A stretch of DNA of 63,151 nt from an uncultured Ruminococcus sp. (GTDB taxonomy: Bacteria > Bacillota > Clostridia > Oscillospirales > Acutalibacteraceae): contig CACWTQ010000023.1 in NCBI GenBank assembly GCA_902763835.1, forward strand, positions 1 through 63,151, read 5' to 3'. The position numbers and the translations under genes are program-made. Position 1 is the stretch's first letter; each line of letters opens with the position of its first letter. This document shows, piece by piece, positions 17,638 through 27,367 of the stretch. The notes under the pieces were generated by a model. The model saw only the letters and a list, made by a program, of their open reading frames with translations. It did no database searches and was not told the DNA's origin.

Positions 17638-18741
17638 TTACGAATTTTTTAAAACATTTTCGATAACTTCTCCGAGCATTTCCCCCGAATAAACCGCTTC
17701 ATCAAGCGTATTTGCATCCGTGCCTATTTCAATAAGCAGCGACCCCGGGGCAAGGTTCATATTGTACATAAAGTTACCGAAATAAAGAGGTCGTGTCATT
17801 CCCGGAAATTTCGTTTCGGCGGTGCTTTGCAGCTTTACGGCAAGGCTCATATTTTCCTCCCAGTTCGGGAAATCGTAATAACCGTAATTGTCATTACCGC
17901 ACATTATCATTATCTGAGCTGCTTTCTTGTTGTTGTATACAAAGGTAGGCTTGATTTTTTCCCCCTCTTCCGTTGTTATGCTGTCACGGTGAATGTCAAG
18001 AATGATTTTTATTGACGGATATTTGTTCATAAAATATGTTATTGAATCTGCACTGTTATCGTATGCTCCTAAATAGTGTGGTTCATCGTGGTGTTCCGTA
18101 CAATGTATAGTTGAGATACCCAACTGCTCTAATTTTTGCGTTATTGCCTCTCCTACACGAACAACGTTATAGTTATCGTCTGTGTCACGGGGATAGAAGC
18201 TTTCATAATAATATCCAAGGTCTTCTGTCATATATGATTCTGTTGCGTGAGTATGTACAATAAGTACCTGTGGTTCGGAAGTATCTTCATATTTAAACGG
18301 TAAATCAGCGTGAAGATAACTGCCTAAATCAATAGATAAGTCTGTGGAATTCTTGACGAAAAAATTCTCGTAGCTCATATTCGATTCTCTGTATAAGCTT
18401 TCAGTCACAAGGAAGGTTTGTTCGGTTTCGTCAATTGCAGTATCGATTGTATCGATTTTGTGATTTTTTTCGGCGTAGTCTGTGTCGAGATTTTTTGCCG
18501 GTTTTGATGAACTTGAGTTCTGCTTAATGTTTTCCTTTGCTTTATCATTTAGGTCAGTGTCGGATTTTTTATCGCTTGAATCGGGCATGGAAAGCCCTGC
18601 AGCGAGTACCTGAACACCCTGCAAGCGGAATACGGAATCTATCTCATCAAGAATGCATAATGCTCCGAATACAGACATAATGCTTGCAACCGAAATGACT
18701 GTAGCCTTGCAGATTTTCTCACTTACCTTCAATGACAACAC
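17638..18741 (-). CDS. spoIIP: Stage II sporulation protein P
   Basis: Membrane-anchored peptidoglycan amidase/endopeptidase of the DMP engulfment machine. At 367 aa: an N-terminal membrane segment (residues about 12-30), a Ser/Asp/Lys-rich linker, then the catalytic domain with HTHATESY (near residue 162), a DIHRDS motif near 250 and a C-terminal LLIEIGTDANT motif, the expected metal and catalytic histidines and glutamate. The start is uncertain: GTG at 18741 overlaps AAAGGAG, and TTG at 18732 has better spacing. It probably shares a transcript with the gene at 17052. Confidence 0.93.
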   Translation of the reverse strand: MLSLKVSEKICKATVISVASIMSVFGALCILDEIDSVFRLQGVQVLAAGLSMPDSSDKKSDTDLNDKAKENIKQNSSSSKPAKNLDTDYAEKNHKIDTIDTAIDETEQTFLVTESLYRESNMSYENFFVKNSTDLSIDLGSYLHADLPFKYEDTSEPQVLIVHTHATESYMTEDLGYYYESFYPRDTDDNYNVVRVGEAITQKLEQLGISTIHCTEHHDEPHYLGAYDNSADSITYFMNKYPSIKIILDIHRDSITTEEGEKIKPTFVYNNKKAAQIMIMCGNDNYGYYDFPNWEENMSLAVKLQSTAETKFPGMTRPLYFGNFMYNMNLAPGSLLIEIGTDANTLDEAVYSGEMLGEVIENVLKNS

Positions 18742-18937
18742 TCCTTTACTTTTAATATATTAAATTTAGTTCCGTTATATATGTATGCCGGGAATTATTT
18801 GAAAATTCGTATTTCATAAAAAATTAACAAAATAGGCTTTGTTAATTTGAATCGGTGTCTTTTTTGTACGGATACTCAAAACACGTTATTTGTCACATAA
18901 ACAATTATTATTACACAATTTTTTCATAAAAAAACAC

Positions 18938-18965
18938 TTGAAATTTTTGGAGAAAAGTATATAAT
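18938..18965 (+). promoter_or_regulatory. Promoter of glgB
   Basis: TTGAAA at 18938 and TATAAT at 18960, spacer 16 bp, about 85 bp before the start. Confidence 0.6.
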
Positions 18966-19051
18966 ATATTATATAAGTGTTTATCAAATTTCTAACGAAA
19001 TTTTGCATAACCCTGCTCGGCATCTATGTTTTAAAGAAAGGAGAGTTGTTT

Positions 19052-20920
19052 ATGTATGATTATAACAGATTGAAAAATCATATTAACGGAGTGGAAGCCT
19101 GCTCGTACGATTTGTTCGGAGCTCACTTGCAAGACGGCGGTGTATATTTTTCCGTGTATGCTCCGAATGCAAGCAATGTAAAGCTTAGTTCTTCCCATAA
19201 CAATTGGCAGGACGTGCCGATGAACCGTGATAACTTTGGCGTATGGAGTGTGTTTATCGGGAATATAGGCGAGGGTACTCGTTACAAATATAAGGTGTTT
19301 TCGTCGGAAGGTCAGTGTACCGAAAAAATAGACCCGTTTGCTTTTTATAATGAACTTCGTCCTAATTGGACTTCCATAGTATATGATATTAACAATTATT
19401 TTTGGAGAGATGAAGAGTGGATTAAGAAAAGAGAGAAGAATTTCAATAATCCGCTTAACATTTATGAAGTGCATCTGGGAACATGGAAAGTTAAGGCCGA
19501 CAAGACAGGCAATGAAAAATTCTATAAATATCAGGAGCTTATAGATGAGCTTATTCCGTATGTGAAAGATATGGGCTACACTCACATTGAATTTCTGCCG
19601 CTTACGGAGTATCCGTTTGACGGATCGTGGGGTTATCAGGTTACGGGATTCTATGCTCCGACAAGCCGTTACGGTGAACCGAGATATCTTATGGATTTGA
19701 TTGACAACTGTCATCTTAACGGCATTGGTGCGATTTTGGACTTTGTGCCTGTGCATTATGCACGAGATGAACACGGACTTGCGTACTTTGACGGCACTTG
19801 TCTTTATGAAAGTGAAGAGCCTCAGCTTCGTGAATCTGCATGGGGCTCGGTGAGATTTGACTATGCAAAAAATCACGTTCACAGCTTTGTTCGTTCAGCT
19901 ATAAATTTCTGGATAAACAAATATCATTTTGACGGTATTCGTCTTGATGCAATCGCATACCTCGTTTTTCCAAACGGCAATCCGAACACTCCCGAATACG
20001 AATGCGGTGTGTGGTTTCTAAAAAATTCTCTTTTTACTTTGAACGCTTATCATCCCGATGTAATGTTCATTTCGGAAGATGCGAACTGCCATATGAAAAA
20101 TACATTCCCTGCTGTGTACGGCGGTTTCGGTTTTGACTATATGTGGAACTTCGGTTGGTCGGCGGAAACTCTCCGATATCTTTCAACTCCGTTTGGTATG
20201 AGGGCACAGAACCACAATATGATGACTTATCCGATGTATTATTTTAATCAGGGAGTATTTATACTTACAATATCTCACGATGATGTTTCAAACGGAAAGT
20301 CGTCCGTTATGTCGAAATCCTACGGAAGAACTCAAGAGGAAAAATTCGCCAATCTTCGTACATACTTCCTTTATCAGATGACTCACCCCGGCAAAAAGAT
20401 GAACTTTATGGGCAATGAGCTTGCGGAATATATGGAGTGGAAGGACGAACAGCCGCTTGGCTGGAACTTGCTCAGTTACCCGAATCATGATAGTTTCCAC
20501 GAGTTTATCAAGAAACTGAATCATATTTACAAAGACGAGCCTGCACTTTATGCACAGGATTATAATATATCTTCGTTTGCGTGGCTTGATTTGCAGAATG
20601 CCGGCAACAATATTTTCGCTTACAGACGTGATGACTTTAATGGAAATCTGTTGTATATTGTTTTGAACTTCTCGCCGTTTGAGAAGGATTACTGGCTTGG
20701 TGTCGGTTACAACGGCTTTTTCAGGGAACTCGTCAATTCCGATTACGATATTTACGGCGGCAGCAATAAGAGAAATTACAATCTTAAATCAAACGAGGGC
20801 TATCTTAACATAAAGCTTGCACCTTTGAGCGGAGTTATTTTGAAACCGTGCGAGGAGAACGAAACAGATAAACCTCCGGAGGAGAAGAAGGAAAAAGAGC
20901 CGGCGGAGAATAATTTGTAA
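19052..20920 (+). CDS. glgB: 1,4-alpha-glucan branching enzyme (GH13)
   Basis: Makes alpha-1,6 branches in glycogen in the cytoplasm. At 622 aa: an N-terminal CBM48-like domain (GVYFSVYAPNASNVKL ... NNWQDVPM), a GH13 barrel with motif I DFVPVHYA, motif II DGIRLDAIAYLV (nucleophile Asp), motif III FISEDANC (acid Glu) and motif IV ISHDDVSNG, then a C-terminal beta domain. ATG 19052 is chosen over an upstream in-frame ATG at 18977 because AAAGGAGAG lies just before it. The tail (DKPPEEKKEKEPAENNL) is an unusual charged extension. No other glg genes are adjacent. Confidence 0.93.
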   Translation: MYDYNRLKNHINGVEACSYDLFGAHLQDGGVYFSVYAPNASNVKLSSSHNNWQDVPMNRDNFGVWSVFIGNIGEGTRYKYKVFSSEGQCTEKIDPFAFYNELRPNWTSIVYDINNYFWRDEEWIKKREKNFNNPLNIYEVHLGTWKVKADKTGNEKFYKYQELIDELIPYVKDMGYTHIEFLPLTEYPFDGSWGYQVTGFYAPTSRYGEPRYLMDLIDNCHLNGIGAILDFVPVHYARDEHGLAYFDGTCLYESEEPQLRESAWGSVRFDYAKNHVHSFVRSAINFWINKYHFDGIRLDAIAYLVFPNGNPNTPEYECGVWFLKNSLFTLNAYHPDVMFISEDANCHMKNTFPAVYGGFGFDYMWNFGWSAETLRYLSTPFGMRAQNHNMMTYPMYYFNQGVFILTISHDDVSNGKSSVMSKSYGRTQEEKFANLRTYFLYQMTHPGKKMNFMGNELAEYMEWKDEQPLGWNLLSYPNHDSFHEFIKKLNHIYKDEPALYAQDYNISSFAWLDLQNAGNNIFAYRRDDFNGNLLYIVLNFSPFEKDYWLGVGYNGFFRELVNSDYDIYGGSNKRNYNLKSNEGYLNIKLAPLSGVILKPCEENETDKPPEEKKEKEPAENNL

Positions 20921-20936
20921 TTATACTATACTCTAA

Positions 20937-21036
20937 GGAACTGTCAGAAAATAACTTGAACATTTATACTTGTCTAATTTGCCCTGTGTGTCGTTACAAC
21001 ACCTTGAAATACGTCAGTATTCCTGCAAACAGTTCC
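20937..21036 (-). repeat. MITE family A, copy 4 (100-bp form)
   Basis: Termini GGAACTGTCAGAAAATAAC and AACAGTTCC, flanked by TAA on both sides (20934-20936, 21037-21039). One arm is largely missing, which makes the intermediate length. Confidence 0.9.
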
Positions 21037-21037
21037 T

Positions 21038-21850
21038 AAATCTTAACGATTGCGAGTATATGTAGAAGTTAGTTTGTTTTGTATATAGTTATCAAACAGG
21101 CATAGTTTGATTTTTTATATAATAAAATATTGAAAGGGGGGCAGTGAAGATTTGCTCCCTTTTTCTTATGTCGTTTTCGTTTTTGAATAGAAATAAAAGT
21201 ATTATTAAATTTTCTAAATAAAGTATTTGCAAATAATACAATTTATAAATATAACTGTATAATCAAAAACTTATCCGTAAAAACCAACTTATAATTACGA
21301 ATTGCGAATTCCGAATTCCGAATTCCCAATTACTAAAGTATCTCATTAAAGCTAAAGTTATGTGATAAATTTTACACACTGTAATTATTTTTAACAAATA
21401 AGATTCTCTTTTTTTGTACAAAATATCCGGTAATATTTAAAAATTCTTTCAAAATATTACAATAATTTAATAAATCCGGAAAAATATGTATAATAATAAT
21501 ATTTTTTTGTGCAGATTCATTAACAAAATCATTTCCGCTCAATGCCGTATCGACTAAAAACGTCAAATTTTGAATAAATTGTAAACGGAACGTGGATTTT
21601 TTAAGGATATCATTTTAATAAAGTGTAAGAAAAAAGTTAATTTTAATTACAGAAAATATTTCCTTAAAAGAAAAATAATCCTGAGAAACCGCATAAACAG
21701 CGGACTTTTTTATTATGTAAAATTGTTAATGATACGGAGTTGTAACTCTTTTTGTGCAGTTCCACTGTTTACCTGAGGTGGGAATTTATGTTAGAATAGT
21801 AACTGTAAAAATACAGGAAGTTAATACTTCCGGAAAGACGGTGGATACCA
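21038..21850. other. Gene-free AT-rich region with short repeats
   Basis: About 810 bp without a supportable gene. It holds a reversed TATACTCG-type motif directly after the MITE (21041-21063), a run of tandem CGAATTC-type units at 21293-21335 preceded by AAAACCAACTT (the AATGCGTAATT/AAGTTGGTTT module, reversed), and a weak CCGC-ATAAACA-GCGG hairpin with a T-run near 21690. Nearer the next gene are a possible -35/-10 (TTTACC ... TAGAAT, near 21769-21798). Confidence 0.5.
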
Positions 21851-23059
21851 ATGGTATTAAAAAACAGGAAACCCCTGAAGTTAATGGTATGTATGTCTTT
21901 AATTGTTGCATTGGCAATCTCCGCATTGGGTATTTCGGTTTGGGCTTCTTTTGAAAACACCCATAACAATTCGGGCAATCAGGCATCCGATATTGTAGGT
22001 GTGGCTCAAACACAGGTTGGTTACTCCGAGGGTTATAACAGCTACACCAAGTATGGTGATTGGTACGGTCTTCCAAACTCCGATTGGTGTGCAATGTTTG
22101 TTTCGTGGTGTGCTAATCAGGCAGGCGTTGACAACAGCGTTTTCCCGTCATTCGCACTTTGCTCCGCCGGTTGCGACTGGTTTATTAAGCAGGGCAGATT
22201 CCATTACAGCGGAGGTTACACACCTCAGGCAGGCGATTTGATTTTCTATGCGTCCTACGGCAGCATTTATCACGTTGGACTTGTTACGGGTTCTGACGGA
22301 TCAAATGTTTATTCAATCGAGGGTAACTATAGCGACCAAGTTTCAAACGTAAGTTATTCGCTCGGCTACGGCGATATTCTCGGTTACGCAAGTCCGGCTT
22401 ACGGCACGGCAGCTGACAACACCCCTGTTGTAACTTCCGATGTTGAAGAGGACAGCGATGAGGAAATCTTCGAGGATAGCGATGTAACAGAAATCGACAC
22501 AGATTCTTATATTGACACTACAGACAACGAAGAGGATGTTATTGAAGATGTAATCGAAAGTGACAGCGAAACTGAAACGGACAGTGCGATTGAAAGTGAC
22601 GTTGACTCCGACACAGACATGGAAACAGCAACCGATACCGACACAGCAATCGATACAGCTGTTGATACAGATACGGAAACCGATATCGAAACAGATGTTG
22701 ATACAGATACCGATACAGCGTCGGAAATTGATGTAACGATTGATACTGATACCGAAACTGAAACGGATACAGATACAGCGATTGAGGTTACTTCTGACAA
22801 CGACACCGATACTTCGTTATCTACAGACACCGACACTGCTATCGACACGGATTCCGATGATACAGAAGAATTAAGAATGGGCGATGTAAACGGTGACGGT
22901 TCAATCGATTCGCTTGATGCTCTTTTAGTTCAGCGTTATCTTATCTTCGGCGACAAGTTCGACAAGATTAATCTTGAAAGAGCTGATGTAAACGGTTCAG
23001 GTAAAGTTGATATCGGAGATGCGTTTATTATCCTCAAGATGTCGGTACATCTTTTCTAA
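21851..23059 (+). CDS. Secreted CHAP-domain protein with acidic D/T linker and C-terminal dockerin
   Basis: A 402-aa exported protein. Signal/anchor at residues 8-32. CHAP amidase/peptidase domain at about 45-180 with catalytic Cys80 (NSDWCAMFVSWC) and His141 (SIYHVGLV), expected to cut peptidoglycan peptides. An acidic low-complexity linker at about 185-340 is built of Asp-Thr/Glu-Thr steps. The type I dockerin is at 343-402, with two calcium-loop repeats (GDVNGDGSIDSLDALL and ADVNGSGKVDIGDAFIIL). A dockerin docks onto a cohesin scaffold, so this cell-wall enzyme may join a surface complex such as an amylosome. A strong terminator follows at 23161. GGTGGA is the likely ribosome site. Confidence 0.92.
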   Translation: MVLKNRKPLKLMVCMSLIVALAISALGISVWASFENTHNNSGNQASDIVGVAQTQVGYSEGYNSYTKYGDWYGLPNSDWCAMFVSWCANQAGVDNSVFPSFALCSAGCDWFIKQGRFHYSGGYTPQAGDLIFYASYGSIYHVGLVTGSDGSNVYSIEGNYSDQVSNVSYSLGYGDILGYASPAYGTAADNTPVVTSDVEEDSDEEIFEDSDVTEIDTDSYIDTTDNEEDVIEDVIESDSETETDSAIESDVDSDTDMETATDTDTAIDTAVDTDTETDIETDVDTDTDTASEIDVTIDTDTETETDTDTAIEVTSDNDTDTSLSTDTDTAIDTDSDDTEELRMGDVNGDGSIDSLDALLVQRYLIFGDKFDKINLERADVNGSGKVDIGDAFIILKMSVHLF

Positions 23060-23160
23060 TTTATTTTGGAATTTTTAAATAGGAATAATTGATAAAATAT
23101 CTGGAACAAACATAGTGTGATTTTGACACAATGCAATGACAGACATACAGAAACAAAAAA

Positions 23161-23193
23161 ACGGTACACCTGTTCGGTGTGCCGTTTTTTTTT
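23161..23193 (+). terminator. Terminator after CHAP-dockerin gene
   Basis: ACGGTACACC-TGTTC-GGTGTGCCGT followed by eight T; an A-run precedes it. Confidence 0.92.
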
Positions 23194-23325
23194 AAGCGGG
23201 CAAAAACCAAAGAAAATACGCACACTCACTTTTTAGATTAGGTAAACTTTATCGCCTGTGTAAAACTTTTTCCTTTCAAGAGAGTTCATCAGATGAAGAA
23301 TAAATAATAAATAATAAATAATAAT

Positions 23326-23357
23326 AACCGGTAACAGCCACACATCTGTTACCGGTT
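23326..23357 (-). terminator. Terminator of the glmS operon
   Basis: Perfect 12-bp stem AACCGGTAACAG / CTGTTACCGGTT just after the stop of the gene at 23361. A (TAA)n microsatellite (about 23298-23327) follows on the minus strand and gives the T-rich tail. Confidence 0.85.
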
Positions 23358-23360
23358 TGT

Positions 23361-23597
23361 TTAATTCATTTTGTAAACTCCGTTCGGTTTTTCCAAGAAA
23401 AATTTTTCAATACTGTCAAGCTCTTCAACAGCTTTCTGTTTTGATTTGTAAATCCCAAGGGTTATCTTTGAACCCGAAAACATTCCGTGACCTGCACAAG
23501 TTCCGAAAATGTAATAATCCTTTTCGCCTATCATTTCCGATAAGTAAATGTGAACAACCTCGGCAATCGCCTCTTTAGATTGTGTTCTTATAAGCAT
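23361..23597 (-). CDS. Small conserved hypothetical protein
   Basis: A 78-aa soluble protein (MLIRTQSKEAIAEVV ... LGIYKSKQKAVEELDSIEKFF). It follows the pattern of a small Firmicute family that begins MLIR(S/T)Q and has a LG-Y-(K/T)-(S/T)-(K/E) turn before a helix. I know no function for this family. It starts 5 nt after the glmS stop and is probably co-transcribed with it; no strong ribosome site is visible, so translation may depend on coupling. Confidence 0.65.
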   Translation of the reverse strand: MLIRTQSKEAIAEVVHIYLSEMIGEKDYYIFGTCAGHGMFSGSKITLGIYKSKQKAVEELDSIEKFFLEKPNGVYKMN

Positions 23598-23602
23598 AAT
23601 GT

Positions 23603-25432
23603 TTACTCAACCGTTACCGACTTTGCAAGATTTCTCGGCTGGTCAACATCGTTGCCTTTTTGAACCGAAGTATAGTAAGCGATAAGCTGTAAAGGCACAC
23701 ATACAAGCATAGGAAGTAAAATCTCTTCAAAGGTTGGTATTTTAAGAACATAGTCTGCAATGTCTTTCGGTACGTCATTGCCGTCTTGGCAAATCATAAT
23801 TACCTTTGCACCTCGTGCCTTGACCTCTTTGATGTTGCTGACTGTCTTTTCGTAAAGTGCCGACTGCGTTGCAACTGCGATTACAGGCATATCCTTTGTG
23901 ATAAGAGAAATTGTTCCGTGCTTCAATTCACCTGCCGCATAACTCTCGGAGTGAATGTAGGAGATCTCCTTGAGCTTTAGACTGCCCTCCATACTCAAAG
24001 CATAGTCAAGACCTCTTCCAATATAAAGAAGACTGTCGGCGGTGAGTAGCTTTGTGGAGATTTTCTGTGAAATTTCCGTAGTCTGTGCGATAACCCTTTC
24101 AACCATTTCCGGTGTTTCAAGTAATTTTGTTGTGTAATACTTGTATTTTTCTTCGTTAATTTGACCCTTTGCAAATGCAAGCTCAAACGCAAATAAGTAC
24201 ATAACTGAAAGCTGTACCATATATGCTTTAGTTGATGCAACGGAAATTTCGGGACCTGCGTGTGTGTAAATCAGCATATCTGCTTCACGTGCTATAGTAC
24301 TTCCCATAGCATTTACTATTGCAAGGGTTTTTGCACCTTTTTCTTTCGCAAGCCGCATTGCGGCAAGACTGTCAGCCGTTTCGCCGCTTTGTGAAACTAT
24401 GATAATTAAATCTCCCTTGCCAATAATTGGGTTTCTGTAGCGGAACTCGCTGGCAATGTCAACTGTTACCGCCGTTCTCGCTATTTCCTCAATAACGTAT
24501 TTTCCGACCATTCCCGAGTGCATAGCACTTCCGCAGGCAACTATATATATGTTCTTGATTTTTCTCAGAACTTCGGGGTTAATGTTGCATTCGTCCAGAC
24601 AGGGCATACCGTCCTTAACTCTCGGTGTTACGGTGTTCTTAATAGCCGTGGGCTGTTCATTTATCTCCTTTATCATATAGTGAGGATAACCGCATTTTCC
24701 CACTGCATCAACGTCCCAGTCGGCTGTTTTGAGTTCCTTTTTAACAGGCTGATAATGACTGTCAAAAATTCTCACACCATTCTCGTCAAGTATTGCAATT
24801 TCGTCCTGCTCCAAAAGATAGTAGTCTTTTGTATACTCGATAATTGCAGGAACGTCCGAGGCGATAAAGTTCTCGCTTTTTCCGACACCGATAATAAGGG
24901 GACTTTCACGCCTTACCGCAAAAACCCTGTTCGGGAAATCCTCAAAGACTATACCCAAGGCAAAGCTGCCCTTAAGTTCCTGAGTTGTTTCGATGATAGC
25001 CTTTACAGGCTCTTTGATGTGACTGTAGTAGTAGTCGAGAAGTTGAGCCGCAACTTCCGTGTCGGTGTCGCTTAAAAATACACGACCCTGCTTTTCTAGG
25101 AACTCCTTAAGCTCTTTGTAATTTTCAATAATGCCGTTGTGAACAAGGGTCACCTTTGCACCGCTGTGGGGATGGGAGTTGATGTCCGAAGGTTCGCCGT
25201 GTGTTGCCCAGCGAGTGTGACCTATTCCCGCAAAACCTTTCGGTCTGCCCTCAACCTTCATTTTATCTACTAAATCCTTTAGCTTTCCTTTGGATTTTGC
25301 AACGGAAATTTTTTGATTTTCAAAAACAGCTATACCTGCCGAATCATAGCCACGATATTCAAGACCCGTGAGAGCCTTTACAAGAACATCGGAGCAATCT
25401 CTGTGACCGACATAACCGACAATTCCACACAT
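23603..25432 (-). CDS. glmS: Glutamine-fructose-6-phosphate aminotransferase (isomerizing)
   Basis: Makes glucosamine-6-phosphate from fructose-6-phosphate and glutamine, the first step to UDP-GlcNAc. At 609 aa: N-terminal Ntn glutaminase with the catalytic Cys at residue 2 (MCGIVGYVGHRD), then two SIS sugar-phosphate domains (VACGSAMHSGMVG, SQSGETADSLAA, AAGELKHGTISLI) and the C-terminal DQPRNLAKSVTVE. The start follows AGGAG. Only 57 bp separate it from the gene upstream, so no glmS ribozyme fits there; regulation must differ from the classical ribozyme type. Confidence 0.97.
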   Translation of the reverse strand: MCGIVGYVGHRDCSDVLVKALTGLEYRGYDSAGIAVFENQKISVAKSKGKLKDLVDKMKVEGRPKGFAGIGHTRWATHGEPSDINSHPHSGAKVTLVHNGIIENYKELKEFLEKQGRVFLSDTDTEVAAQLLDYYYSHIKEPVKAIIETTQELKGSFALGIVFEDFPNRVFAVRRESPLIIGVGKSENFIASDVPAIIEYTKDYYLLEQDEIAILDENGVRIFDSHYQPVKKELKTADWDVDAVGKCGYPHYMIKEINEQPTAIKNTVTPRVKDGMPCLDECNINPEVLRKIKNIYIVACGSAMHSGMVGKYVIEEIARTAVTVDIASEFRYRNPIIGKGDLIIIVSQSGETADSLAAMRLAKEKGAKTLAIVNAMGSTIAREADMLIYTHAGPEISVASTKAYMVQLSVMYLFAFELAFAKGQINEEKYKYYTTKLLETPEMVERVIAQTTEISQKISTKLLTADSLLYIGRGLDYALSMEGSLKLKEISYIHSESYAAGELKHGTISLITKDMPVIAVATQSALYEKTVSNIKEVKARGAKVIMICQDGNDVPKDIADYVLKIPTFEEILLPMLVCVPLQLIAYYTSVQKGNDVDQPRNLAKSVTVE

Positions 25433-25489
25433 GAATTATCTCCTCCAATACTATTTGAAATATAATATATATAATGTAAAACGAATAGG

Positions 25490-27367
25490 TTAATTAATCT
25501 TATGATGAAAAGTGGGAACAATATCACTCAAAAGCTTAAGTGTGAGGTCGCTGTCATTTCTGCTTGCAGCTTCCTTTAGTTCTTGCAGTTCACCCAAAAA
25601 GCTGTCTGGTTCAATCTTTATCTGATTTCCTATGAAAATCTTTTTGTTGGCGGTTTCCTTCAAGCCCTCTTCACTCATAAGGAGTTCTTCGTAAAGCTTC
25701 TCACCGGGGCGAAGACCTGTAAATTTAATTTCAACGTCCTGATACGGAACTTTACCGTAAAGTCTGATTAAATTTTCGGCAAGCGTTACAATTTTAACAG
25801 GTTCACCCATATCGAGTACAAAAATCTCACCGCCCTGAGCCATTGCACCGGCTTGAAGTACAAGCGATACGGCTTCGGGAATAGTCATAAAGTACCGTAT
25901 AATGTCGGGGTGAGTTACCGTTACGGGTTTTCCTGTTTCAATCTGCTTTTTGAACAGCGGAATAACAGAACCGTTGCTGCCCAGAACATTTCCAAAACGT
26001 GTTGTGATGAAGTCGGTGTTGGTGTAATTCTGAGCCATATATTGTATAATCATTTCACAGCAACGTTTTGTAGCACCCATAACATTTGTGGGGTTTACTG
26101 CCTTGTCTGTTGAAATCATTACAAATTTTTCAACGTTGTAATATTCCGCAAGTGTCGCACAGTTGAATGTTCCGAAAATATTATTCTTAACAGCTTCCTC
26201 GGGAACTGTTTCCATAAGCGGAACGTGTTTGTGTGCAGCCGCATGAAATACTATGTTCGGCTTATAGGTTTTAAAAATAATATTCATTTTGTCGTAATCA
26301 CGAACAGATGAAATCAGAGTGACAAGATTTATGTCACTGCCGTAATCCATATAAAGCTCCTGTTGAATTTCATATGCGTTGTTCTCGTATATGTCTACAA
26401 TAATAATTTGTTTTGGATTATATTTAAAAATCTGACGTACAAGCTCACTTCCGATAGAACCGCCGCCGCCTGTTACCATACAGACCTTGCCTGAGATGTA
26501 AGCCTTAACGTCCTCGCTGTCGAATGTGACAGGCTCTCTTCCGAGCAAGTCTTCAATTTTGATATCTTGAGCTTTGGAGATAATCTGAGTACTCTCGTTG
26601 CCGTCATCAAGCATTTCGGTAAGGTAGGGAATAATCTTAATTTTACAGCTTGTTTCGCTTGCAAGGTCGAGAATTTGCTTGCGTTTTTTATCATTGAGCG
26701 AAGGAATGGCAAGGATAATAAGGTCAATAGCTTCATTCTTACACCACAGTGAAATTTCCTTTGTAGTACCTCTCACAGGAATGCCCATAATGCTTGTACC
26801 CTGCTTGTCGGGGTCGTCGTCGATAAGACAGACAGGCTCATATTTGTGTGCAGGGTTTTTGGGGTCTGTCTGAGCATTTTTGATTTCACTGAGAATCATT
26901 CTGCAAGCCTTGCCTGCACCTATAATCATAGTTCGCTGCTTCTGATATTTTTTTCCGTCAACGGAAATTATCAGAAATGCCTGACGGAATATGAATCGGA
27001 ACAGCACTATTCCAAGCGTTCCTATTCCGAACGATATCGCTATATACTGCCAGCGTGGCTGTGCATTGAACGTATTGGCAAGCAGTACGGTTATTCCCGA
27101 ACCGATTGACATTCCCAGCACGCACGACAGGTAATCCTTTGCATCGAAATACCGCCACAGCTTATTATATGCTCCGCACACATAAAGTGCAAAGAAGCAC
27201 ATAAGAACATTCATTAAAATATAAATTACAGTGCTTTTTCTCGATGAATCGTACATCGGGTTCATCCAAGAGAATGACAGCACGAAGCTTGTCAACGCAC
27301 CGCTTAAGAATACTATAAAAGCGTCCGCAAACATAAGGACGATTTTTCTTACATTCATTCTTTCCAT
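25490..27367 (-). CDS. Membrane-bound nucleotide-sugar 4,6-dehydratase (CapD/PglF-like)
   Basis: A 625-aa protein of the polysaccharide-biosynthesis CapD group. Four N-terminal membrane helices (residues about 8-130), a first Rossmann-like domain (MIIGAGKACRM), then an extended SDR domain with VTGGGGSIGSELV (near residue 296) and the catalytic region STDKAVNPTNVMGATK, where Met stands in place of the usual Tyr, as in this subfamily. It converts UDP-GlcNAc (or similar) to a 4-keto-6-deoxy sugar for surface glycans. It is divergent from the exporter genes at 28 kb and adjacent to glmS, which supplies the UDP-GlcNAc route. Confidence 0.92.
   Translation of the reverse strand: MERMNVRKIVLMFADAFIVFLSGALTSFVLSFSWMNPMYDSSRKSTVIYILMNVLMCFFALYVCGAYNKLWRYFDAKDYLSCVLGMSIGSGITVLLANTFNAQPRWQYIAISFGIGTLGIVLFRFIFRQAFLIISVDGKKYQKQRTMIIGAGKACRMILSEIKNAQTDPKNPAHKYEPVCLIDDDPDKQGTSIMGIPVRGTTKEISLWCKNEAIDLIILAIPSLNDKKRKQILDLASETSCKIKIIPYLTEMLDDGNESTQIISKAQDIKIEDLLGREPVTFDSEDVKAYISGKVCMVTGGGGSIGSELVRQIFKYNPKQIIIVDIYENNAYEIQQELYMDYGSDINLVTLISSVRDYDKMNIIFKTYKPNIVFHAAAHKHVPLMETVPEEAVKNNIFGTFNCATLAEYYNVEKFVMISTDKAVNPTNVMGATKRCCEMIIQYMAQNYTNTDFITTRFGNVLGSNGSVIPLFKKQIETGKPVTVTHPDIIRYFMTIPEAVSLVLQAGAMAQGGEIFVLDMGEPVKIVTLAENLIRLYGKVPYQDVEIKFTGLRPGEKLYEELLMSEEGLKETANKKIFIGNQIKIEPDSFLGELQELKEAASRNDSDLTLKLLSDIVPTFHHKIN

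Noticed and set aside
18977..19051. 25-residue N-terminal extension of glgB
   Set aside because: No ribosome site at 18977, while AAAGGAGAG precedes 19052; a hydrophobic leader makes no sense on a cytoplasmic enzyme.
22507..22848. 113-aa minus-strand frame rich in Ser/Val
   Set aside because: It is the antisense shadow of the Asp/Thr codon repeats in the CHAP-dockerin linker; no ribosome site or promoter.
25433..25489. glmS ribozyme upstream of glmS
   Set aside because: Only 57 bp lie between glmS and the next gene, too short for the ribozyme.
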